Assembly: GCA_020442475.1 (NCBI GenBank)
Contig: JAGRKA010000015.1
Location: 1-40,018 of the forward strand
DNA: 40,018 bases
Source of the DNA: Alphaproteobacteria bacterium
GTDB lineage: Bacteria; Pseudomonadota; Alphaproteobacteria; Micavibrionales; Micavibrionaceae
Direction of reading: 5' to 3'
The notes beneath the pieces are model-generated. The model made no database searches and was not told the origin of the DNA. It worked only from the letters and a program-made list of their open reading frames with translations. Below, in pieces: positions 34,230 to 40,018 of this stretch; position 1 is the first letter of the stretch; each line of letters starts with the position of its first letter. The translations under genes were made by a program, and so were the position numbers.

Positions 34230-34882
34230 GAATATTACTGGTGGAAGATGACAAAAATCTTGGGCAAGCCACGGCAGATGGCCTTAGGGGCCTTTATGCG
34301 ACGGACTGGGTTCGCTCCGCTGAGGAGGCGCAGGATGCCCTTGCAACAACGTCTTACGCGCTGCTTGTTTTGGATATCAACTTACCCGGTATATCCGGGC
34401 TCGAATTGTTGCAGGATCTACGGCACAAAAAAAATCAGATTCCAACCCTGTTCCTGACTGCCCGCGATGCTGTGCGGCACCGCATAGAAGGCTTAAATAC
34501 AGGGGCAGATGATTATCTTGTTAAACCGTTTGATCTGGATGAATTACTGGCACGGTGTGCAGCTCTGATCCGTCGCAGCGGTGGACAAGCCTTGCCTGTC
34601 ATTACGCACAAAAATATAGCCTATGAACCGGCTAGCCGTCATTTGGAAAAAAGTGGCAAATCTGTACGCCTATCCAGTCGTGAAGCTGCCGTTTTCGACT
34701 GTCTGATCCGCAATATAGACCGCCCTGTTTCCAAGGAAAAAATCATGGAAAGCGTCTATGACTGGTCTTCAGAGGATATTGAGAGTAATACAATTGAGGT
34801 CCATATTGCTGCACTTCGCCGCAAACTCGGACGAGATCTGATTAAAACCATCCGCAATGTAGGATATATTATTCCGAAATGA
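34226..34882 (+). CDS. QseB/PmrA-like response regulator
   Basis: This 218-residue OmpR-family regulator has receiver motifs EDD (7-9), phosphoacceptor Asp50 in LVLDINLPGISG, TAR (78-80) and Lys100 in GADDYLVKPF. The winged-helix domain has NTIEVHIAALRRKLG. The start is GTG 34226, the stop-start overlap GTGA with the upstream gene, followed directly by VRILLVEDD. A longer frame would run through the membrane-protein gene. It shares a 4-base overlap (ATGA) with the kinase. It is the natural candidate to bind the CTTCAG boxes at 28844-28860 and 28918-28934. Confidence 0.92.
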   Translation: MRILLVEDDKNLGQATADGLRGLYATDWVRSAEEAQDALATTSYALLVLDINLPGISGLELLQDLRHKKNQIPTLFLTARDAVRHRIEGLNTGADDYLVKPFDLDELLARCAALIRRSGGQALPVITHKNIAYEPASRHLEKSGKSVRLSSREAAVFDCLIRNIDRPVSKEKIMESVYDWSSEDIESNTIEVHIAALRRKLGRDLIKTIRNVGYIIPK

Positions 34883-36255
34883 AACGTACCTATTCCCTCC
34901 GCAGTCGCCTGATTACATGGATCAGCCTCCCAATTTTGATTGCAACCCTTCTGACGGTCTTAATCAGCTATATTTTTGCACGGCATGAAATTGAAGAAGT
35001 TTATGATGCACAGCTTGTGCATTCTGCAAAAGTTTTGCTGCAACTGACGCACCATGAAATTCTGGAAGATGAAAAATTCAACCTCGGCCTTGAAGACCCA
35101 GACTTACAGCACCGTTATGAACGAAAGCTGGGTTTTCGAATATGGGTAGATAACGATCCCATTTCCCAATCTACCAATACGGCAGATTTTAAAGATTTTG
35201 AAGCACCGCCCGGTTTTTCAAACCAGACGATCGGCAAGCATCGCTGGCGTTTCTTTGTGTTCCTTGATCCGGCAGACGGGATCAAAATCGAAGTCTCAGA
35301 GCGTTACGATATACGCTATGAGCTAATAATCCAGCTCATGAGCGCTTTAATTCTTCCGGCGCTCTTCTTCATTCCCACTATCGTGATTGTGGTGTGGATC
35401 GGCGTACGAAAAGTGCTTCACCCGGTCGTCAGAATGTCTGTCGATGTTGATCAGCGCAGCAGTGACGATTTATCGCCGATTGCACATGATAGGCTGCCGC
35501 AGGAAATAGCCCCGTTTGTGCAGGCGCTGAACCGGCTGTTTAAAAGACTGGAGGAAAGTTTCCGCCGTGAACGCGAATTTACGGATCATGCTGCGCATGA
35601 GCTGCGTACGCCTTTGGCAGCAATGAAAACACAAACGCAGGTTTTAATCAAAAAAGCTGGTGCCATGGAACAAACCGGAGGCATAAGTGAGTGTGCGGAA
35701 GGGCTTTTAAATCTCGAGACTTCTATCAACCGCGCCACTCATCTCGTCGAACAGCTTTTATTGCTGGCACGACTACAAAATGAAGATTTACCGAAGAACA
35801 AAATGGATTTATCGGCTTGTGTGCTGGGTGCAATTGAAGATATTCGGCGCCGAGCGGCACATAAAAATATACATCTAAAAACGAAGATTATGCCGGGCCT
35901 TTATATACACGGGCATGATATATCTGTCGGTATCCTGTTAAATAACCTGCTGGGCAATGCCGTTAAATATACACCGGAAGGGGGAAGCGTAGATATTACG
36001 CTGGAGGCCGATGGAACGCTCTGTATCGCCGATACGGGGCCGGGGCTAAACGATCAAGATAAGGTGCGCGTCTTCAAGCGTTTTGTCCGGGCTGATAAAT
36101 CCGGACAAACAGGGAGCGGCCTCGGCCTGTCAATCGCGCAATGGGTCGCCCATGCGCATGACGTACAAATTGAACTATCGGATCATGCCCCTACGGGACT
36201 CTCCGTTAAAATCAAATGGGATATTCTTCCAGCATCAAATTCTAAGGCGATATAA
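34879..36255 (+). CDS. QseC/PmrB-like sensor histidine kinase
   Basis: This 458-residue kinase has TM1 at ~12-34, a periplasmic sensor of ~115 residues (~35-148), TM2 at ~150-174 and a HAMP-like linker. HisKA has His240 in DHAAHELRTPLAAMKTQ. The HATPase has N-box LLNNLLGNAVKYTPEGG, G1 IADTGPGL and G2 GSGLGLSIAQ. The HELRTPLAA-type His box is typical of QseC/PmrB. It overlaps its regulator by 4 bases and ends the operon, 31 bases from the convergent fabG. Its periplasmic domain may detect the product of the operon or an envelope cue; this is inference. Confidence 0.92.
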   Translation: MKRTYSLRSRLITWISLPILIATLLTVLISYIFARHEIEEVYDAQLVHSAKVLLQLTHHEILEDEKFNLGLEDPDLQHRYERKLGFRIWVDNDPISQSTNTADFKDFEAPPGFSNQTIGKHRWRFFVFLDPADGIKIEVSERYDIRYELIIQLMSALILPALFFIPTIVIVVWIGVRKVLHPVVRMSVDVDQRSSDDLSPIAHDRLPQEIAPFVQALNRLFKRLEESFRREREFTDHAAHELRTPLAAMKTQTQVLIKKAGAMEQTGGISECAEGLLNLETSINRATHLVEQLLLLARLQNEDLPKNKMDLSACVLGAIEDIRRRAAHKNIHLKTKIMPGLYIHGHDISVGILLNNLLGNAVKYTPEGGSVDITLEADGTLCIADTGPGLNDQDKVRVFKRFVRADKSGQTGSGLGLSIAQWVAHAHDVQIELSDHAPTGLSVKIKWDILPASNSKAI

Positions 36256-36286
36256 GCAGCGCAGCCCAGATTAAACGATGAAAGCT

Positions 36287-37027
36287 TTAAATCATCGCCA
36301 TGCCACCATTGACATGGATGGTTTGTCCCGTCACATAGGCAGCCTCATCGCTGGCCAGGTAAAGGGCTGCTGCCGCAATATCCTCTGAAGATCCCATGCG
36401 TCCGGCCGGGATATTTGCGTTGATACGCGCCTTCTGGTCATCATTGAGCGCATCCGTCATGGCTGTGGCAATAAAGCCCGGCGCAATGCAGTTCACGGTG
36501 ATCCCCCGAGAAGCAATTTCCTGCGCCATCGCTTTCGACCAGCCGATCATACCGGCCTTGGAAGCGACATAGTTACACTGGCCCGGATTGCCTGTCACGG
36601 CGACGATGGAGGCCACATTGATAATGCGTCCGTTGCGGCGTTTCATCATGCCGCGCTGGAGAGCTTTGGCCAGTTTGAAGGGCGCGGTCAAATTCACGTC
36701 GATTACTTCGCGCCATTCTTCGTCCTTCATCCGCATGGACAGATTATCCCGTGTCAAACCTGCATTATTGACAAGAATATCGATTTGTCCCAGCACCTCT
36801 TCCGCACGGGCGACGAGATCGCTCACAGCCTCGTCCGAAGACAAATCAGCCGGAAGGATATGCACGCGCTCTCCACCCAGCTTATCCGCCAATGTCTTGA
36901 GCTTGCTCTCATTGCGGCCTGAAATCCCGACAATCGCGCCTTGTGCATGGAAGGCCTCTGCGATCGCGCCGCCAATACCGCCAGTCGCACCTGTAACCAA
37001 TGCTGTTTTGCCTGTCAGATCAAACAT
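36287..37027 (-). CDS. fabG: 3-oxoacyl-[acyl-carrier-protein] reductase
   Basis: This 246-residue SDR reduces 3-oxoacyl-ACP with NADPH in fatty-acid elongation. The cofactor motif is TGATGGIG (12-19). NNAG, the catalytic Ser in NVASIVAVTG and YVASK follow, and the C-terminal VTGQTIHVNGGMAMI is diagnostic of FabG. A good ribosome site (AAGGAGAC) precedes ATG 37027. It is downstream of a small hypothetical gene; acpP and fabF, often adjacent to fabG, are not within the window on its 3' side. It is convergent with the sensor-kinase gene. Confidence 0.95.
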   Translation of the reverse strand: MFDLTGKTALVTGATGGIGGAIAEAFHAQGAIVGISGRNESKLKTLADKLGGERVHILPADLSSDEAVSDLVARAEEVLGQIDILVNNAGLTRDNLSMRMKDEEWREVIDVNLTAPFKLAKALQRGMMKRRNGRIINVASIVAVTGNPGQCNYVASKAGMIGWSKAMAQEIASRGITVNCIAPGFIATAMTDALNDDQKARINANIPAGRMGSSEDIAAAALYLASDEAAYVTGQTIHVNGGMAMI

Positions 37028-37081
37028 GATTTATGTCTCCTTACATATAAGTATCATCGTGAATAGTGATATAGGCTGTGT

Positions 37082-37405
37082 TCAGCGTTTCCGGGGTTTG
37101 CCGTCGTCATCGTCGATCATGGCCAGAATCTCGCTAGCGACCCGTTCCGCATCTTCATCAAGAATCTGAGCTTTGGCACGCTCTAACGGTGATTGCTGTT
37201 TTTTCCGCATAGCGGCTGCCATACGGTCCAAAGTATCTTCCCCGATGCTTTCGCGCGCCGCCCGGACATTAGCCATAGCTTGTGCTCGCAGAGCCTCGCT
37301 TTCGCTACCAGCGCCCCCGGCCCTAACTCCGGCCTGAGAAGCCCCGCCTTTTCCTGCGGGGCTTTTCGCCTTTTGACCTTTCTGCGGCTTTTTGCGCCAG
37401 AACAT
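37082..37405 (-). CDS. Small charged hypothetical protein
   Basis: This 107-residue soluble protein has a strongly basic, Gly/Ala-rich N-terminus (MFWRKKPQKGQKAKS) and helical Ala/Arg/Glu-rich middle segments (RAQAMANVRAARESIGEDTL and RMAAAMRKKQQSPLERAKAQ). Its end is acidic then basic (MIDDDDGKPRKR). I do not recognise a defined domain. GGAGG lies 6 bases before ATG 37405, so it is translated. It is between metE (44 bases downstream) and fabG (54 bases upstream of its stop) on the same strand. Similar small proteins beginning with FWRKK-type segments occur in alphaproteobacteria, without assigned function. Confidence 0.75.
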   Translation of the reverse strand: MFWRKKPQKGQKAKSPAGKGGASQAGVRAGGAGSESEALRAQAMANVRAARESIGEDTLDRMAAAMRKKQQSPLERAKAQILDEDAERVASEILAMIDDDDGKPRKR

Positions 37406-37449
37406 GAAGAGATCCTCCGGGTAAACAGCTAGATATGCGTGGACTGCAA

Positions 37450-39762
37450 TCAGGCTGCTGCGCTGACCTTAGCCTTTTCACGCATTTTATGCGCCGCCTC
37501 GACCATGTTTTTCAAGGCAGGCTCAACTTCCGCCCAGCCTCTTGTCTTCAGACCGCAATCGGGATTAACCCAGATTTGCCGTTCATCAAGAACCTTCTTG
37601 GCTTTGTCCAGCAAATCGACCATTTCCTCAACAGTCGGTACACGCGGAGAGTGAATGTCATAAACGCCCGGCCCGATCTCGTTGGGGTATTTGAACGCGA
37701 CGAACGCATCCAGAAGCTCCATTTGCGAGCGGGACGTTTCGATCGAGATCACATCCGCATCCATCGCTGCAACTTCCTTGATCACGTCATTGAACTCGGA
37801 ATAGCACATGTGAGTGTGGATTTGTGTCTCGTCCGCTACACAGCAAGATGTCAGGCGGAAATTCTCGACCGCATTGTCCAGATAGGCCTTCCAGTCCTCT
37901 TTGCGTAAGGGCAGCCCTTCGCGGAAAGCCGCTTCGTCGATCTGGATCATGCGGATGCCCGCCTTTTCCAGATCGGCCACCTCATCGCGAATAGCCAGCG
38001 CAATTTGCGTGGCCGTGTCGCCGCGCGGCTGATCGTCGCGGACAAAGGACCATTGCAGAATCGTGATCGGTCCGGTCAGCATGCCCTTCATGATCTGGTC
38101 CGTCAGGGATTGCGCATAGCGCGACCATTCCACGGTCATGGGCTCAGGCCGTGAGACATCGCCGAAAATAATCGGTGGCTTCACACAGCGCGAGCCGTAA
38201 GACTGAACCCAGCCGAATTTCGTGAAGGCAAAGCCCTTAAGCTGCTCTCCGAAATACTCAACCATGTCGTTGCGCTCCGGTTCGCCATGGACCAGAACAT
38301 CGATCCCGATTTTATGCTGATAATCAACAACGGCACCGATCTCTTTCTTCATAGCGTCCTTATAGGCCGCCTCATTGATCATGTCCTTCTTGAAATCCGC
38401 GCGCGCCTTCCGAATTTCCGCCGTTTGCGGGAAAGAGCCGATAGAGGTCGTCGGATAAAGCGGCAAATTCAGCGCTGCATGCTGCACTTTTTGACGCTCC
38501 GCAAATGGAGAGTTCCGCTTTTTCATCTCCGGCGTAATACCGGCCACACACGATTTAACCGCATCGTCATGAATACGCTTGGAGGTCCGGCGATCTTCCT
38601 GCACGGCATCGCTAGCCTGAAGCGCCGCGGCAACCGCATCACGGCCTTCGCGCGCACCTTTAGCGATCGTTGTAATCTCAGCGAGCTTCTGGGTCGCAAA
38701 AGCCAACCACGATTTCAGCTCCGCGTCCATGGTGCTTTCGCTGTCCAGATCCACAGGCGTATGCAACAAGGAACAGCTCGGCGCAATCATAATCCGGTCT
38801 TTGCCGATATGCCCTTCGACGAATTCTGCGACATTCAATGAATTATGCAGGTCATTTTTCCAGATATTGCGGCCATCCACAACCCCCAGTGAAAGATGCA
38901 TCCCTTCCGGGATCATGGCAATCGCGTCCTTGTACTGATGCGGTGCGCGGTTCGACAGATCAAGGTGAACCCCGTCTACAGGCAAGGAAAATGCCAGATC
39001 CATATTGTCCCGCAACCCATCGAAATACGTCGTCAGTAGAATCTTCAGGCCCGGTGCGGCTTCACGGAGTTTTGCGAATGTATCTTTATAGATAGCGCGG
39101 TAACGCTCCGGCAAATCAAGCGACAGGCACGGCTCGTCAATTTGCACCCATTCTGCGCCCTGAGCCTGAAGCTTTTGAAGAATTTGAGTATAGACCGGGA
39201 GGATTTTATCCAACAACGCGCAGCGGCACCCTTCGAAAGCACCCTGTTTTTTACCAAGCCTCAGGAAGGTGATCGGGCCGATCAGAACAGGCCGTGTCGT
39301 AATCCCTTGCGCTTTGGCTTCTTCGAATTCATCGAAGATTTTTGTTGAAGACAAAGTCGGCTGTGCATCCTGTTCCAGTTCAGGCACCAGATAGTGGTAG
39401 TTTGTGTCGAACCATTTTGTCATTTCCATAGCCGTCACGTCTACGCCGCCTTTTTGCGCGCCGCGAGCCATCGCGAAATAAGTGTCCAGATCGACATTTC
39501 CGCCAGCAAATCCGTAACGCTTCGGCACGAGGCCCAGCGTACAGATCATATCGAGCATTTGATCGTAAAAAGAAAAATCATTTGAGGGAATATGATCCAG
39601 CCCCGCCTCTTTTTGCAGCGCCCAGTTCCGTGTGCGGATAGCCCGGCCTGCTTCAAGCAGCTCTTCTTGCGAACTTTTCCCTTTCCAGTAGGACTCAACT
39701 GCCTTCTTCAGTTCGCGTTTTGGGCCGATGCGGGGAAAACCAAGATTCGTTGCTAAAACCAT
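37450..39762 (-). CDS. metE: Cobalamin-independent methionine synthase
   Basis: This 770-residue enzyme transfers methyl from 5-methyltetrahydrofolate polyglutamate to homocysteine without B12. Both barrels are present: the N-terminal GFPRIGPKRELKKAVE and the C-terminal catalytic half with QIDEAAFREGLPL. The zinc ligands include His651 and Cys653 (THMCYSEF) and Cys736 in NPDCGLKTRGW. Length matches the family (~755). AAGGAGAC precedes ATG 39762. It follows metF, which supplies its methyl donor, by 89 bases. No cobalamin riboswitch is seen in that gap. AhcY elsewhere in the window regenerates its substrate homocysteine. Confidence 0.97.
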   Translation of the reverse strand: MVLATNLGFPRIGPKRELKKAVESYWKGKSSQEELLEAGRAIRTRNWALQKEAGLDHIPSNDFSFYDQMLDMICTLGLVPKRYGFAGGNVDLDTYFAMARGAQKGGVDVTAMEMTKWFDTNYHYLVPELEQDAQPTLSSTKIFDEFEEAKAQGITTRPVLIGPITFLRLGKKQGAFEGCRCALLDKILPVYTQILQKLQAQGAEWVQIDEPCLSLDLPERYRAIYKDTFAKLREAAPGLKILLTTYFDGLRDNMDLAFSLPVDGVHLDLSNRAPHQYKDAIAMIPEGMHLSLGVVDGRNIWKNDLHNSLNVAEFVEGHIGKDRIMIAPSCSLLHTPVDLDSESTMDAELKSWLAFATQKLAEITTIAKGAREGRDAVAAALQASDAVQEDRRTSKRIHDDAVKSCVAGITPEMKKRNSPFAERQKVQHAALNLPLYPTTSIGSFPQTAEIRKARADFKKDMINEAAYKDAMKKEIGAVVDYQHKIGIDVLVHGEPERNDMVEYFGEQLKGFAFTKFGWVQSYGSRCVKPPIIFGDVSRPEPMTVEWSRYAQSLTDQIMKGMLTGPITILQWSFVRDDQPRGDTATQIALAIRDEVADLEKAGIRMIQIDEAAFREGLPLRKEDWKAYLDNAVENFRLTSCCVADETQIHTHMCYSEFNDVIKEVAAMDADVISIETSRSQMELLDAFVAFKYPNEIGPGVYDIHSPRVPTVEEMVDLLDKAKKVLDERQIWVNPDCGLKTRGWAEVEPALKNMVEAAHKMREKAKVSAAA

Positions 39763-39793
39763 AGTGCCGTGTCTCCTTGCAGGCTGATAAGAA

Positions 39794-39817
39794 CTTTATT
39801 CCCTATCCGGGATAAAG
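39794..39817 (-). terminator. Hairpin between metF and metE
   Basis: On the minus strand CTTTATCCC pairs with GGGAATAAAG, with one bulged base and a GGATA loop, followed by TTCTTATC. It could be a weak terminator of metF or a leader structure of metE. Confidence 0.35.
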
Positions 39818-39851
39818 GGCTTTCAAGCAAAGTTCAAGGAAAAAGCGCCGT

Positions 39852-40018
39852 CTAGGTTGGACGTATAGATGATTGGGTAAGGCCTCCCAAAGCCCGGCAA
39901 ACATCCTGCGTAATCGTAGCCTTGTTCAAGGCGTAGAAATGGAAATGTTCTACGCCTTGATCCGCCAGATCAAGCACCTGCCGGATCAACAAATCCGCAG
40001 CCCGTTTCGCGGCCTCCT
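39852..40018 (-). CDS. metF: 5,10-methylenetetrahydrofolate reductase, C-terminal part
   Basis: This partial gene is cut by the right window edge. The last ~54 residues read EAAKRAADLLIRQVLDLADQ, then GVEHFHFYALNKATI and QDVCRALGGL, ending at TAG 39852-39854. The GVEHFHFYALN segment is characteristic of the C-terminal end of the MetF TIM barrel. MetF reduces methylene-THF to methyl-THF, the donor used by MetE, encoded 89 bases downstream. The frame is too short to appear as a stand-alone long ORF because it lacks a start within the window. Confidence 0.88.
   Translation of the reverse strand, partial: EAAKRAADLLIRQVLDLADQGVEHFHFYALNKATITQDVCRALGGLTQSSIRPT

Noticed and set aside
36270..36296. 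Hairpin CGATGA...TCATCG between the sensor kinase and fabG
   Set aside because: The stem is only 6 bp with a 10-base loop, overlaps the fabG stop and has no U tract, so it is not convincing as a terminator.
39763..39851. Cobalamin riboswitch upstream of metE
   Set aside because: The metF-metE gap is only 89 bases, too short for the aptamer, and contains no B12-box-like sequence. Only a small hairpin is visible.

Overview
The window looks like chromosome of a free-living alphaproteobacterium. The case rests on a ChvI/ChvG-type two-component pair, the trpA-accD-folC gene order, an alphaproteobacterial-type SspB, and a cold-shock protein with two CSD domains. Base composition is moderate. Several accessory stretches look AT-richer (about 360-770, 9660-10650 and parts of 28800-36250). 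I cannot name a genus. No rRNA, CRISPR array, insertion sequence or intact prophage was seen.

Layout. 1-8622: the 3' end of pheS and a complete pheT, normally adjacent, are separated by about 5.9 kb holding a small winged-helix-like gene, an outer-membrane-type SLBB export protein, a GNAT acetyltransferase and a large unrecognised Gln/Pro-rich protein on the minus strand. 8636-12228 (minus): a secreted lytic transglycosylase, a lambda-R-like endolysin-domain protein and an unrecognised acidic protein. The two non-SLT proteins and the 636-residue protein share an AGAGGGT leader just before their start codons. 12483-13793 (minus): ahcY. 13887-14569 (plus): a 131-residue ORFan and two very small candidate genes (44 and 37 codons). 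14570-20177 (minus): chvG, chvI, folC, accD, trpA; then a double cold-shock protein. 20997-22697 (plus): a FadD-type acyl-CoA ligase. 22818-25340 (minus): tRNA-Arg(CCG), an ABC ATPase, an alpha/beta hydrolase and sspB. 25495-28796 (minus): TauE/SafE exporter, ArnT-like transferase, LAB_N membrane protein and a DPM1-like GT2, the last three forming a lipid-linked glycan modification module.

28985-36255 (plus) is the most interesting part. Nine tightly packed, often overlapping genes encode a thermostable-haemolysin-family protein, an AMP-dependent ligase, a haem-oxygenase-like diiron protein, an SDR, an exported TPR protein, a SpoIIAA-like protein, a four-helix membrane protein, and a QseB/PmrA-like response regulator with its sensor kinase. 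The intergenic region shared with the divergent glycan module carries two mirror-image copies of CTTCAG-N5-CTTCAG (11-bp period, as in OmpR/PmrA-type boxes), each about 50 nt from one of the two start codons. I infer that the kinase pair encoded in the operon controls both the operon and the glycan module, and that the operon makes or modifies a fatty-acid-derived product. The product is unknown.

36287-40018 (minus): fabG, a small charged protein, metE and the 3' end of metF. No stretch longer than about 260 bases lacks a gene.
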